From NCBI RefSeq assembly GCF_017168335.1, contig NZ_JABFAU010000003.1:136589-200588 (forward strand): 64,000 nucleotides of DNA. The letters run 5' to 3'. A model generated the notes under the pieces. It was not told the origin of the DNA. It saw only the letters and a program-made list of their open reading frames with translations, and ran no database searches. The stretch's first letter is position 1. Each line of letters starts with the position of its first letter. Both the position numbers and the translations under genes were made by a program. Source of the stretch: Rhodococcus sp. KRD162 (GTDB lineage: Bacteria > Actinomycetota > Actinomycetes > Mycobacteriales > Mycobacteriaceae). Positions 31,177 through 39,930 of the stretch are shown one piece after another.

Positions 31177-31206
31177 CCCGATGCGGGTCGTGCGACCCGC
31201 ATCGGG
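31177..31206. terminator. Strong hairpin between convergent car and permease genes
   Basis: Perfect 14-bp inverted repeat (CCCGATGCGGGTCG / CGACCCGCATCGGG) with only TG between the arms, starting 7 bases after the car stop and 21 bases before the end of the convergent permease gene. There is no T-tract. It is placed to act as a bidirectional terminator. Confidence 0.7.
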
Positions 31207-31227
31207 TACATCTGCGCCGCAGGCTCG

Positions 31228-32811
31228 CTAGTGCACCGGCTCGGGTTCCGGTTCGTCCGTGGACCGTGGAGCCGGAATCAGCCTCGAGTACGCCAGACAC
31301 ACCAACCCGAACAACAGATATCCAAGGGCAACTTGGGGGTTGGCTGCCCATCCCACTTCGTGCGAGTGGATCAAGCCGACCCACGCCAATGCTGCGGCTA
31401 CCCCACCCGCCACTGCGGCGGCGAGAAAACGTTTGTCCAGAACGAACGTGACGATAGTGCCGAGCATGAGCCCGGCAAGCACCGCACCGGATCCGAACAT
31501 CTTCAGACCCTCGTATACGACACCCGCCTGGCCGAGCGCCTCACTGCCGACCTCGGAAGCCGACGTACCCGCCGCACTGAGCGCATTGTCTATCAATCCG
31601 ACTGCCCACTCTGCCAGGTTGGGCAGCAGCGCCACCACCACCGCGATGGCGTGCAGCCTCGGTACCGTTTGGAATGCTTGGGCACCGATCAGCAGGCCGA
31701 TGTAGAGCAGAATCGGGACGATCGCCGGAATGGGCAGAAGTGTTGCCAGCAGCCCGAACAGCCCGAGGAAGCACATCAGCCCGATCGCAATGCCCGACAC
31801 CAGTGAGTACCCGGTTCGGCCTCCGGCGTCCTTCCAGCCCGGATGGCCGATGTAGACCGCGGGCGGGAAGGGCGATCCGAAGGCAGAGCCGATGATCGCA
31901 CCGAGTCCGTCCGCGAGCAGCACGCTGCGCAGGTTGTAGTTGTCCCCCGCAGCAGACGCGCTTTCGACGTTGCTCATCGCTTCGGTGAAGTTGTAGACCC
32001 CCAACGGAATTGCGGTGGCCAGCAGTGGCGCAAGATTGCCGAGACCATCGAGGAGTAGATCGAGCCGCAGATCGGGCAGGCCGAGTGCAATGTTGCCGGC
32101 GGCCTCGGTCACGTCCGGAACGGACATGTATCCGCCGATCCAGCCGATCGCGGTACCCACCAGGAGCGCAGCGAGACCGACCGGAATATTGCCCGGTAGC
32201 TTCACATCGGTGAAGAAGCCGATCAGAATGATTGCGAGAACGGGCAATCCGATCCAGGCCGCCTCCCACATCTGAGCCGCAGGTCGCATGGCGATGAAGG
32301 TGATGGAGATGCCGGCGAGCGTGCCCAGCATCGCTGCCCGCGGAGTGATCCTGCGAATGTAGGGTCCGACGAACGCCCCGATCATGACGATGATGCCGAT
32401 CATGAATGCCCAGGCCAGCCCCGCCGCCCACGCCTGCAGCGGGTCACCCGTCGACAGGTAGACCGGCAGCATCACCACGAAGACCACGATGAACATGTGC
32501 GGAACACTCGGCCCGTAGGGCAGGGCCGTCACGTCGGTTCGATTCTCGCGCTTGGCCAATCGACGGGCGAGAACCATGTAGTACAGGTTTCCGAGAATCA
32601 AGGCGATGCCGAGGGCAGGCAGCAACGTGCCGAGAACATCGCTCCCCGGAATCGCGACCACCGCGATACTCAGGGTCGTCAGTGTGAGCACATTGACGAG
32701 TATGTTGAAGCCGAGTCCGAAGAACGCGTTGGTGTCTCCCTTGGTCCACCACGAGAGGCTGAAGGAAGACGGCGGGCCGGCCGTAGTCGAATTCTTGACG
32801 TCCGTGGTCAT
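31228..32811 (-). CDS. NCS2/AzgA-like permease (xanthine/uracil family)
   Basis: 527 residues with about 12-14 membrane helices and a charged C-terminal tail (EPEPEPVH). Recognisable family stretches are GLGFNILVNVLTLTTLS, GPSVPHMFIVV, GVYNFTEAMSNVESASAAGDNY and GSPFPPAVYIGHPGWK. Nucleobase-type substrates are known for the family; here it is the last gene of an operon with a biuret-hydrolase-like enzyme and allophanate hydrolase, so uptake of biuret, an s-triazine-derived or ureide nitrogen source is the better inference. It starts 9 bases after the upstream stop. Confidence 0.82.
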   Translation of the reverse strand: MTTDVKNSTTAGPPSSFSLSWWTKGDTNAFFGLGFNILVNVLTLTTLSIAVVAIPGSDVLGTLLPALGIALILGNLYYMVLARRLAKRENRTDVTALPYGPSVPHMFIVVFVVMLPVYLSTGDPLQAWAAGLAWAFMIGIIVMIGAFVGPYIRRITPRAAMLGTLAGISITFIAMRPAAQMWEAAWIGLPVLAIILIGFFTDVKLPGNIPVGLAALLVGTAIGWIGGYMSVPDVTEAAGNIALGLPDLRLDLLLDGLGNLAPLLATAIPLGVYNFTEAMSNVESASAAGDNYNLRSVLLADGLGAIIGSAFGSPFPPAVYIGHPGWKDAGGRTGYSLVSGIAIGLMCFLGLFGLLATLLPIPAIVPILLYIGLLIGAQAFQTVPRLHAIAVVVALLPNLAEWAVGLIDNALSAAGTSASEVGSEALGQAGVVYEGLKMFGSGAVLAGLMLGTIVTFVLDKRFLAAAVAGGVAAALAWVGLIHSHEVGWAANPQVALGYLLFGLVCLAYSRLIPAPRSTDEPEPEPVH

Positions 32812-32820
32812 CGCTGGGTC

Positions 32821-33534
32821 CTATCGAGTGGCCGAAGTGGGGACGGTGGCTGACAACGCGCTCACGACGTCGTCCGAGGGGGCGGTCCACCCGAAGATGC
32901 CGCCCTGAGCCGAGATCATCTCGAGGCCGACACGGTGGAATTCCGGGAAATACGAACCGACACAGTCCGTCACCACCAGGCACTCGTATCCGCGATCGTT
33001 GGCTTCCCGAACGGTGGTGTGCACACACACCTCGGTCGTCACACCGGTGACGAGCAGCGTGGTGATTCCTGCGCTCGCAAGAATGTCGGAGAGTTCGGTT
33101 GCATAGAACGCCCCCTTTCCGGGTTTGTCGATGACCGTCTCGCCTTCGATCGGTTTCAACTCGTCGATGATGTCGTGACCGAACTCGCCGCGAACGAGGA
33201 TGCGGCCGAACGCTCCCGGATCTCCTATTCGTTGCGATGGGGTCCCGCGTCGCAACTTGGCCGGTGGACAGTCCGACAGGTCCGGAAGGTGGCCCTCTCG
33301 AGTATGGATCACGGGAATCCCAGCCTCCCGTGCGACCGACACGAGTGCTGCGAGGGGTTCGATCACGCATCGAAGCAGGCCGACGTCGTTGCCGAGACTC
33401 TCACCGAACCCTCCGGGCAGCAAGAAGTCACGCTGCATGTCGATGACGAGTAGTGCGGTCGTTTCGGGATCGAAAGTGAATTCCGACGGCGATGCCGACG
33501 GAATCCTCGCCTCCCGAACTTGTGTTGAGGTCAT
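32821..33534 (-). CDS. Isochorismatase-family amidohydrolase, biuret hydrolase-like
   Basis: 237-residue cysteine hydrolase. The catalytic triad is visible: Asp in [10 protein letters not shown], Lys in DKPGKGAF and Cys in [12 protein letters not shown]. The stretches [24 protein letters not shown] and [16 protein letters not shown] closely resemble my memory of the Rhizobium biuret amidohydrolase BiuH (biuret to allophanate and ammonia). The next gene upstream is allophanate hydrolase, which would use that product. The ATG at 33534 overlaps the atzF stop (ATGA). A ureidoacrylate (RutB-like) or another amide substrate cannot be excluded, but no other rut gene is present. Confidence 0.8.
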   Translation of the reverse strand: MTSTQVREARIPSASPSEFTFDPETTALLVIDMQRDFLLPGGFGESLGNDVGLLRCVIEPLAALVSVAREAGIPVIHTREGHLPDLSDCPPAKLRRGTPSQRIGDPGAFGRILVRGEFGHDIIDELKPIEGETVIDKPGKGAFYATELSDILASAGITTLLVTGVTTEVCVHTTVREANDRGYECLVVTDCVGSYFPEFHRVGLEMISAQGGIFGWTAPSDDVVSALSATVPTSATR

Positions 33535-35363
33535 GAGATCTCCTGTGCTGCAGTGGAAATATCGGGTATGGATTTGATCGCCCGGGAATATGCCCGCCAG
33601 CCACCGAACTCGCTGATGTCGTCGACGGTGTGACGGTCCGCCCCGGTCTGCACAGTCGCGTCGCAGACGTAGCCGAGAACGTCGGACCCGTCGGCCAGCT
33701 GCACTCGTCCCAGAGCGAGCACCGCCGGCAGTCTGCCCGCGAGTACAGCAAGAGAGGCGACGGGCAGACGCCACCTCTCCACGTCTATTGCGCTGCCGCC
33801 GAATGGAACTCGCAGCAGGCCGGGCGTCGGATCGGAGGTTCCGATCCGGAGCAGGGTGTACGTCGGTGCGGTGGTCGTCGCCTCCACCAGAGATCCGCCC
33901 AGATCGAGCAGCTGAGGATTGGCCCGCTCACCCGACAGGTGGTGCCCGGCAACGACGATGTCGAGGGTCTCGACTGCCGATTCTGCGGCCGCACTCGGTG
34001 TCGAGACGACTCGTCGCTCTCCGAGCAATTCGGCCGCAACCGCGAGAACGGTGTCGTCGGCCAGCGCAGGCCCGATCACCATGAGGCTGACCGGTCGACC
34101 GTCCTCGGTCAGTCCGACGGGAACGGCCACCGCCGTCAGGTCGAGCAGGTTTCCGAAGTGGGTGTAGTGACCGAGCGCTGTATTGCAGGCGATGGGATCC
34201 GCCAATACCTCCGTGACGGTGAAGGTGGTTCCGATGGTCGGCACGACCATCACATCCATCGTGGTCCACAATTGCTCCACCCGTGCACGGAGCTGCTGAA
34301 GCGTCTGCAATGCCCGAAAAGCATCGACGGCGGTGTAGGCCCGTCCGCCCAGGAAGATGTCGCGGACGACGGGCACGATCGAGTCCGAGTGCTCGGTGAG
34401 GAAATCATCGAACTCGACCAGGCGCTCGGCCACCCACGGTCCCTGATACAGCAGCGATCCGGCGTCGAGGAAGGGAGTGAGATCGACTGCTGTGGTTCGG
34501 AATCCGTGCTCGGGTAGCGAACTGCGCGCGGCCGAGTGCGCGTCGGCCATGGTCGTGTCACCGAAGAACTCCAGCTGTCCTGGGTCCGGCAGTCCGACGG
34601 TGATGTCGTGGCCGTCGTATCGGCTACCTCGCGGACGTGACCAACCATCAGCCGGATCCTCACCACATACGACGTCGAAGACGAGATCCAGATCCTCGAC
34701 GGTGGACGCCATCAGGGTGATGCAATCGAGCGACTTGCATGCGGGTACGAGTCCGGTGGTACTGATCAGGCCACGCGAGGGCTTCCAGCCCACGATTCCG
34801 TTGAGCGCAGCAGGCACTCGACCGGACCCGGCGGTGTCGGTGGCGACGCAGAACGGCACCTGCCCCAGAGCGACCGCCAGTGCCGATCCGGAACTCGAGC
34901 CGCCCGAGATCATGTCGTTGCCGTAGACACTGCGCGGGATGGTGTGCGGCGTGCGGGTGCCGTTCAGGCCGGTGGCGAACTGATCGAGGCTCGTCTTGCC
35001 GACGAATATCGCTCCCGCGTCGAGCAGTGCTTGAACTGCCGGCGCCGTCGAATCGGGTGTGTGGGCATAGTCGGGGCAGGCCAGCGTGGTCGGGTACCCG
35101 GCTACATCGATGCTGTCTTTCACGCCGAATGGAATTCCGTACAGGGGCAGAGAACGCGCATCGGGTCGAGCATCTATCGCTGCTGCCGCAGCGAGCAGAT
35201 CCGTACGAGATACGACGGTGATCCACGTTCCGTCGTCACCGCGTGTGGCGACGGCTTCCGAGAACTCGTCGACAACGTCGACGAGAGTGACCTCGCCGCG
35301 GCGGTACGCGTCGAGCATCGCGGCGATGGTCGGCCTTGGCCCCGGAACCTGATCTGAATTCAT
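33531..35363 (-). CDS. atzF: Allophanate hydrolase
   Basis: 610 residues, the AtzF type (stand-alone, not fused to urea carboxylase). It hydrolyses allophanate to ammonia and CO2. The N-terminal amidase-signature domain (about residues 1-450) has the Lys-Ser-Ser triad: Lys in [26 protein letters not shown], and Ser in [11 protein letters not shown]. The C-terminal AtzF domain (about 470-610) includes [16 protein letters not shown] and [14 protein letters not shown]. It is first in the operon with the biuret hydrolase-like gene and the permease, 57 bases downstream of a GntR regulator on the same strand. Confidence 0.92.
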   Translation of the reverse strand: MNSDQVPGPRPTIAAMLDAYRRGEVTLVDVVDEFSEAVATRGDDGTWITVVSRTDLLAAAAAIDARPDARSLPLYGIPFGVKDSIDVAGYPTTLACPDYAHTPDSTAPAVQALLDAGAIFVGKTSLDQFATGLNGTRTPHTIPRSVYGNDMISGGSSSGSALAVALGQVPFCVATDTAGSGRVPAALNGIVGWKPSRGLISTTGLVPACKSLDCITLMASTVEDLDLVFDVVCGEDPADGWSRPRGSRYDGHDITVGLPDPGQLEFFGDTTMADAHSAARSSLPEHGFRTTAVDLTPFLDAGSLLYQGPWVAERLVEFDDFLTEHSDSIVPVVRDIFLGGRAYTAVDAFRALQTLQQLRARVEQLWTTMDVMVVPTIGTTFTVTEVLADPIACNTALGHYTHFGNLLDLTAVAVPVGLTEDGRPVSLMVIGPALADDTVLAVAAELLGERRVVSTPSAAAESAVETLDIVVAGHHLSGERANPQLLDLGGSLVEATTTAPTYTLLRIGTSDPTPGLLRVPFGGSAIDVERWRLPVASLAVLAGRLPAVLALGRVQLADGSDVLGYVCDATVQTGADRHTVDDISEFGGWRAYSRAIKSIPDISTAAQEIS

Positions 35364-35420
35364 ACCGTCGATTGTCGACAGTTTTCTGTTACCGCAGGTT
35401 GATGCCGTGTTTCGAGTCTG

Positions 35421-36095
35421 TTAGGAAATGCTCTCGAGGTGCAGGTACGTCAGTTCACCGTGTTGCCGCAGTGCGGCGAGCGCAACCGAGACGTCGTTCG
35501 ATTCGATCGCATCCAGCAAGCATTCATGGCGCCGGATCCCGTCGACCGGATTCGCGACCCTCGCTTCCTCCCTGAGGTTGCGCGCCATCGGAAGCTGCAA
35601 CTTCAGCAGGATGGGCGCATACGCCACATCCAACTGTCGACTGCCGGCCAACGCCACGATGGCTTCATGGAATCGGCGGTGCGCGTCGTCCTTCTCCAGG
35701 GTGTCCCCTCGAGCATCGGCCTCACGCATCTCGTCGAGTGCTGCCCGCACCGACCCGAATGCTCTCTCGGGCGGCGATTCGAGTGGGAGCGCACGCGTGA
35801 TCGCGTGCTGTTCGAGCACTTGGCGCAGCTCGAACAGTTCGAGAATATCCTCTGCGGACCAGACCGTCACCCGAAATCCCCGCCGCGGGAGATGTTCTAC
35901 GAGGCCCTGCTGAGCAAGCAGCCGCAGCGCCTCGCGCACCGGCGCTCTGCTGATGCCGAGGCGTGCGCAGAGCGTTTCCTCCACCACCCGAGAGCCGGGC
36001 TCGAGTGCCCCACTGAGCACCTCGGAACGCACCTGTCGGGTCGCCATTTCGACAAGGCTCGGCGGTAGGGGGCCCTGTCCTACCGGTGCGGTCAT
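35421..36095 (-). CDS. GntR-family regulator (FCD subfamily)
   Basis: About 224 residues from ATG 36095 (a GTG 7 codons earlier is the alternative; neither has a clear ribosome binding site). The N-terminal winged helix (ARLGISRAPVREALRLLAQQGLVEHLPRRGFRV) and C-terminal FCD ligand domain (FELRQVLEQHAIT, HRRFHEAIVALAG, RHECLLDAI) are clear. FCD regulators sense small carboxylates; as the gene lies directly upstream of the biuret/allophanate operon it is the likely regulator of it. Confidence 0.88.
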   Translation of the reverse strand: MTAPVGQGPLPPSLVEMATRQVRSEVLSGALEPGSRVVEETLCARLGISRAPVREALRLLAQQGLVEHLPRRGFRVTVWSAEDILELFELRQVLEQHAITRALPLESPPERAFGSVRAALDEMREADARGDTLEKDDAHRRFHEAIVALAGSRQLDVAYAPILLKLQLPMARNLREEARVANPVDGIRRHECLLDAIESNDVSVALAALRQHGELTYLHLESIS

Positions 36096-36198
36096 GTCGC
36101 CAGTGTACGAACCCACGCGCCTGATGGCGTGTATCCACCCGCATCGCCGAGTCGAGTGTGCAGCGTCGGTCGCCCCTCAGCGGTACGCTGACGGGCAT

Positions 36199-36495
36199 AT
36201 GTGGATTGGATGGATCGAATTCGACTTTCTCCTCGGCGACGTGCACTCACTCAAAGAGAAGCGTTCGGTGATCCGGCCGGTGATTTCGGAAATGCACCGA
36301 AAGTTCGCTGTCTCGGTCGCAGAGACCGATCATCGCGAACTTCACCGCCGAGCAGGCGTGGGCGCATCGGTCGTAGCGGGAGACCTCGAACACGTCGTCG
36401 ATGTTCTCGACCGACTCGAACGCGTCGCGGCCTCGCGGCCCGAACTTCAACTGGTGTCGGTCCGGCGGCGCACCATTCGAAGCGACGACGTCTGA
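36199..36495 (+). CDS. DUF503 protein
   Basis: 98 residues. The family pattern is clear: WIGWIEFDFLLGDVHSLKEKRSVIRPVI, FAVSVAETDHRELHRRAGVG and VDVLDRLERVAASRPELQLV. The function is unknown; relatives elsewhere lie next to rbfA/infB and are called YlxP. A TACGCT element 9 bases before the ATG, with no ribosome binding site, suggests a leaderless transcript. Divergent from the GntR gene. Confidence 0.85.
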   Translation: MWIGWIEFDFLLGDVHSLKEKRSVIRPVISEMHRKFAVSVAETDHRELHRRAGVGASVVAGDLEHVVDVLDRLERVAASRPELQLVSVRRRTIRSDDV

Positions 36496-36517
36496 CCTGA
36501 TGTCACCGTGTTGTGCG

Positions 36518-37081
36518 TCAGTGGCGAACGTCGAATACCTGCTTCTGAATTCCGTTGCCGTACACCTGATGTTCGATCAGTTCGAGATGTGTGGTGTCCT
36601 TGTCGGCTGAACTGAACAGCCGCTTTCCCGCGCCGAGCAGGAGCGGAAAGACGAGTAGGTGGTATCGATCGACGAGGCCCGCATCGGCCAGTGATCGGCC
36701 GAGGGTGGCACTGCCGTGTACCGAAATGGGCCCGCCATCGGAGTCCCTGAGCTCGGCGACATCATCGATAGAACGCAGAACGGTTGCAGGCCAGCGCGAG
36801 TCGTCCTGCTCGAGCGTCGTCGACACCACGTACCGTGGCATCGCGTTGTACCCGGCGAAATCGTCCATGGTGGGCCAGATCGGCGCGAAGGCCTCGTACG
36901 AGGTGCGCCCGAGCAGCAGCGCCGTCGCCTCATCCTGTTCGCGGCCCTTGATCTCGTAGGCCGCCGGATCGAACTCGATGCCGGTGAACGTCCACCCGGA
37001 GTTACGGTAGCCCGCTTCGCCTCCTGGGGCTTCCATCACGCCGTCGAGAGAGACGAAGGCGGTCACGATCAGAGTGCGCAT
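36518..37081 (-). CDS. Dihydrofolate reductase-like (RibD C-terminal) protein
   Basis: 187 residues. RibD_C/DHFR-fold reductase: TAFVSLDGVMEAPGG at the N-terminus, LLLGRTSYEAFAPIWPTM in the middle and DRYHLLVFPLLLGAGKRLF near the end. These proteins bind NADPH and are usually of unknown physiological role. The ATG at 37081 has GAGGACCTCC upstream. Single gene, convergent with DUF503. Confidence 0.87.
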   Translation of the reverse strand: MRTLIVTAFVSLDGVMEAPGGEAGYRNSGWTFTGIEFDPAAYEIKGREQDEATALLLGRTSYEAFAPIWPTMDDFAGYNAMPRYVVSTTLEQDDSRWPATVLRSIDDVAELRDSDGGPISVHGSATLGRSLADAGLVDRYHLLVFPLLLGAGKRLFSSADKDTTHLELIEHQVYGNGIQKQVFDVRH

Positions 37082-37148
37082 GGGAGGTCCTCACGGGTTC
37101 TCGGGATGGCTCTCGGAATCGTAGATCATGCACCCGGCGTTCCGCAGA

Positions 37149-37154
37149 TACTAT
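37149..37154 (+). promoter_or_regulatory. Candidate -10 element, leaderless start of oxidoreductase gene
   Basis: TACTAT ends 7 bases before the ATG at 37162, and no Shine-Dalgarno sequence is visible. In actinobacteria this spacing usually means transcription begins at the A of the ATG (leaderless mRNA). The -35 region is poor. Confidence 0.35.
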
Positions 37155-37161
37155 CGACACG

Positions 37162-38322
37162 ATGATCGGCATCGACGCGAGCGGAAAGTCCAGGCCTGCA
37201 TGGGACGACGACCCTGTCGTGTCCGGCTGGACCGGTCTGCCTTCGATGGACGGCCATTGCACCGCCGAGGTCTGCGTCGTCGGCCTCGGGGGTTCCGGTC
37301 TCGCCGCTGTCGCTGAACTCCAGGATCGTGGCCTCGACGTCGTGGGAATCGACGCCGGTCGGGTGGCCGCCGGTGCCGCAGGTCGAAACGGTGGCTTTCT
37401 GCTCGGCGGTCCTGCAACGTTCTTGCACACCGCGCTCGCGGAATGGGGGCCGTGCGCTCTCGATCTGTATCGGGCTACCCTCGCCGAGATCGATTCGCTC
37501 GAAGCACGTCTCGGCTCCGAGGTGGTGCGCCGCACCGGGTCAATTCGGCTCGCGGGGATTCCGGGTGCTCCCGCCGATGCAGCCGATGAACAGGATTGCC
37601 AGGCATTGGCGCACTGCTTGGGCGAGCACGACATTGCGGTGGAAACCTACGCAGGCGCGCTCGGCGACGGGATATTCCTACCCGACGACGCAGTGGTGAA
37701 TCCTGCGCGTCGAGCGCTGGCGATGGCATCGATGTTGGCCGGTCGCGCTCGGCTGTTCGAGCACACCCCGGCGGTTGCACTCGAGCCGGGCGTGGTGACG
37801 ACGCCCCGCGGGGTTGTTCGGTGCGGTCTGATTCTGGTCGCCGTGGACGGTCGACTCGAACGGATACTGCCTCAACTCGACGGCCGAGTTCGGACGGCAC
37901 GTTTGCAGATGCTCGCTACCGCGCCTGTCTCGGCGGATCGGCTGCCGTGCCCTGTCTACGGCCGATGGGGGTACGACTATGCGCAGCAGGACGCGTCCGG
38001 TCGACTGTTCGTCGGCGGTGGCCGCGATCGGTTCGCCGAAGACGAATGGACGCAGTCGGGCGAACCGACTGCTCAGGTACAGAAATATCTCGATTCGGTC
38101 GCCGCATCATTTGCTGGGCAGTCGGTTTCGGTGAACGCGCGGTGGGCGGCGTCGGTCGGGTTCACCACGGACGGACGCCCCCTGTGCACCCATGTCGACG
38201 ACGGGATGATCGCATTCGGCGGCTACAACGGAACCGGCAATCTGGTGGGGCCGGTCACCGCACGTGCTGCCGTGGCATTGGGCATCGATGGGATCGAAGT
38301 GCCGCAGTACCTCGGTAGCTGA
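37162..38322 (+). CDS. FAD-dependent amine/amino-acid oxidoreductase (DAO family)
   Basis: 386 residues. The dinucleotide-binding VVGLGGSGLAAVAEL lies near residue 40 and a flavin-anchoring AGAAGRNGGFLLGG follows, with the C-terminal TTDGRPLCTHVDDGMIAFGGYNGTGNL completing a D-amino-acid-oxidase-type fold, similar to gamma-glutamylputrescine oxidase or glycine-oxidase-like enzymes. Substrate unknown. The first 30 residues precede the Rossmann motif, as in PuuB-like proteins. Confidence 0.82.
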   Translation: MIGIDASGKSRPAWDDDPVVSGWTGLPSMDGHCTAEVCVVGLGGSGLAAVAELQDRGLDVVGIDAGRVAAGAAGRNGGFLLGGPATFLHTALAEWGPCALDLYRATLAEIDSLEARLGSEVVRRTGSIRLAGIPGAPADAADEQDCQALAHCLGEHDIAVETYAGALGDGIFLPDDAVVNPARRALAMASMLAGRARLFEHTPAVALEPGVVTTPRGVVRCGLILVAVDGRLERILPQLDGRVRTARLQMLATAPVSADRLPCPVYGRWGYDYAQQDASGRLFVGGGRDRFAEDEWTQSGEPTAQVQKYLDSVAASFAGQSVSVNARWAASVGFTTDGRPLCTHVDDGMIAFGGYNGTGNLVGPVTARAAVALGIDGIEVPQYLGS

Positions 38323-38341
38323 CACATGGCAGGGTGGGGTC

Positions 38342-38641
38342 ATGACCGCAGAGCCCGAGTCGACCGAAGACGGTCGCTACGTCGTCATCAAGGGGCGGCG
38401 CTGGCGCGCAACGGATCCCAAGATTCCAGAGCAGCGCGATGCAGAGCTGCGATCGATCCTCATGGACTGGCGCAGGGAGGTGAAACGCACATCGGGTGCT
38501 CCTGAGGCTCGCGCCGGTGTACAGGCCACCAAAGTTGCATTGGGTGAGCGCGGAACACCGTGGTGGGAACAGTCCGACGACGAACGCCGAAGGCGCTGGG
38601 AAACAGAGCTCCCGCGACCGGGCGGCGAACGCAAGAGCTGA
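38342..38641 (+). CDS. Conserved hypothetical protein, small and charged
   Basis: 99 residues from ATG 38342. No membrane segment or signal. It reads as a hydrophilic actinobacterial conserved protein: VVIKGRRWRATDPKIPE, then a helical RDAELRSILMDWRREVKR and GVQATKVALGERGTPWWEQ. I recognise the pattern as widespread in actinobacteria but know no function. 19 bases after the oxidoreductase stop. Confidence 0.7.
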   Translation: MTAEPESTEDGRYVVIKGRRWRATDPKIPEQRDAELRSILMDWRREVKRTSGAPEARAGVQATKVALGERGTPWWEQSDDERRRRWETELPRPGGERKS

Positions 38642-38656
38642 CCACACCAATGGTTG

Positions 38657-38693
38657 CCATAGTGGAAACTATCCAATACAGTTTCCACTATGG
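38657..38693 (+). promoter_or_regulatory. Perfect 14-bp inverted repeat overlapping a start codon
   Basis: CCATAGTGGAAACT at 38657-38670 and its exact complement AGTTTCCACTATGG at 38680-38693, separated by ATCCAATAC. The right arm contains the ATG (38690) of the small membrane protein gene, and the spacer region is the natural place for the -10. The gene after the membrane protein encodes a winged-helix regulator, so this is very likely its operator, giving autoregulation with the gene possibly leaderless. Confidence 0.75.
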
Positions 38694-39109
38694 AAAACAT
38701 CGGCAAGCCCACCCCGTCCGAAGCACGATCCGCTCTCGATGACATCGACCGAGTCCAGCGCGCAGTACGCGATACCCCGTGGCCGGTATGGCTCTATCCG
38801 GTCAACGCACTCCTCATCGGGGCGATGGCACTCGCACCTCTGCTGTCCGACCCCGCCCGCTTCGTGGCACTGGTTGCCCTGGCAGCGGCAATCGTGGGGG
38901 TCAACACGATCACCGGATACCGCATGGGCACCCCGTGGGCATTGCCCACCAACAGGACATTCCAGTTCTCTGTGATCCTGTGCGCGGTCTTCGTCGTGGC
39001 GTCGGTGGCGTTCACTCCCCCGACCTGGCCAACGGTGCTACTCGCGATCGCCGCATCCATCACATATTCGATCGGCGCGTTCGCTCACTACCGCAGCACG
39101 AGCCGATGA
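38690..39109 (+). CDS. Small membrane protein, partner of HTH regulator
   Basis: 139 residues. A hydrophilic N-terminal helix (ARSALDDIDRVQRAVRD) precedes four membrane segments (WLYPVNALLIGAMALAPLL, FVALVALAAAIVGVNTI, FQFSVILCAVFVVASVAF, TVLLAIAASITYSIGAF). No transporter family is recognisable. The stop overlaps the regulator start (ATGA). The pair resembles small membrane protein plus HTH modules where the membrane protein senses or is the regulated target. Confidence 0.75.
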   Translation: MENIGKPTPSEARSALDDIDRVQRAVRDTPWPVWLYPVNALLIGAMALAPLLSDPARFVALVALAAAIVGVNTITGYRMGTPWALPTNRTFQFSVILCAVFVVASVAFTPPTWPTVLLAIAASITYSIGAFAHYRSTSR

Positions 39110-39402
39110 CCGACGATCTCGATCCGATCATTCACCCTGCGCACCGACTCCGGATCTGCGCACTCCTCGCGGCCGGCACCACCGTCGAACTCGCAATCGT
39201 CAAAGAACACTGTGGGCTCAGCGCGTCGGCTCTGAGCAAACAGGTCAGTGCTCTGGTCGATGCGGGATACGTCGACCAGCAGCGATCTCGCACGGACTCG
39301 CGTCGGATATGGCTGTCGCTGACCCACGAGGGCAAGACCGCCTATCGCCGTCATGTGCACGCTTTGCGCGCACTTCTCGCGGACTCCGAGGCCTCGATCT
39401 GA
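39106..39402 (+). CDS. Winged-helix transcriptional regulator (HTH_34/MarR-like)
   Basis: 98 residues. IIHPAHRLRICALLAAG, CGLSASALSKQVSALVDAGYV (recognition helix) and TDSRRIWLSLTHEGKTAYRRH (wing) match the short single-domain winged-helix family. No sensor domain. It is cotranslated with the membrane protein upstream and is the likely binder of the palindrome at 38657-38693. Confidence 0.85.
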   Translation: MTDDLDPIIHPAHRLRICALLAAGTTVELAIVKEHCGLSASALSKQVSALVDAGYVDQQRSRTDSRRIWLSLTHEGKTAYRRHVHALRALLADSEASI

Positions 39403-39492
39403 CTCGATCGGTGAGTTCACAACGTGACCGTTGTCTATTCTTTCGACGGATGCCGATCCGGCGAGCATCGTTCAGCGAATAGAGGAGCCACC

Positions 39493-39912
39493 ATGCCTGT
39501 TCTCAATCCCTATCTGTCGTTCCGCGACAACGCCCGCGAGGCGATGGAGTTCTACCGGTCGGTGTTCGGTGGCGAACTCACCTTCACCACGCTCGGCGAG
39601 GCCAACGCCAGCGAGGATCCCGCCGACCAGAACAAGATCATGCACGGTCAGCTGACCACACCCAGCGGATTCACGCTGATGGGTTCGGACACCCCGTCGT
39701 CGATGGAGCACACCACCGGAAACAACATGAGCGTCTCGCTCAGCGGCGTCGAAGCGGATGAACTGACCGGCTACTGGAACGGCTTGACCGTCGATGCACA
39801 GTTCACGATGGGCCTGGACAAAGCCCCGTGGGGCGATACGTTCGGCATGTTGACCGACAAGTTCGGTGTGCAGTGGATGGTGAACATCATCGGTTCGCCC
39901 GACGGTAACTGA
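39493..39912 (+). CDS. VOC-superfamily protein (PhnB-like)
   Basis: 139 residues. One glyoxalase/VOC fold of the PhnB type: PYLSFRDNAREAMEFYRSVFGGE, MHGQLTTPSGFTLMGSD and WGDTFGMLTDKFGVQWMVNI. Family members bind metal and small molecules; no specific function can be assigned. AGAGGAG is 6 bases before the ATG. Confidence 0.88.
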   Translation: MPVLNPYLSFRDNAREAMEFYRSVFGGELTFTTLGEANASEDPADQNKIMHGQLTTPSGFTLMGSDTPSSMEHTTGNNMSVSLSGVEADELTGYWNGLTVDAQFTMGLDKAPWGDTFGMLTDKFGVQWMVNIIGSPDGN

Positions 39913-39930
39913 GCCACGCCGCCGGATCGG

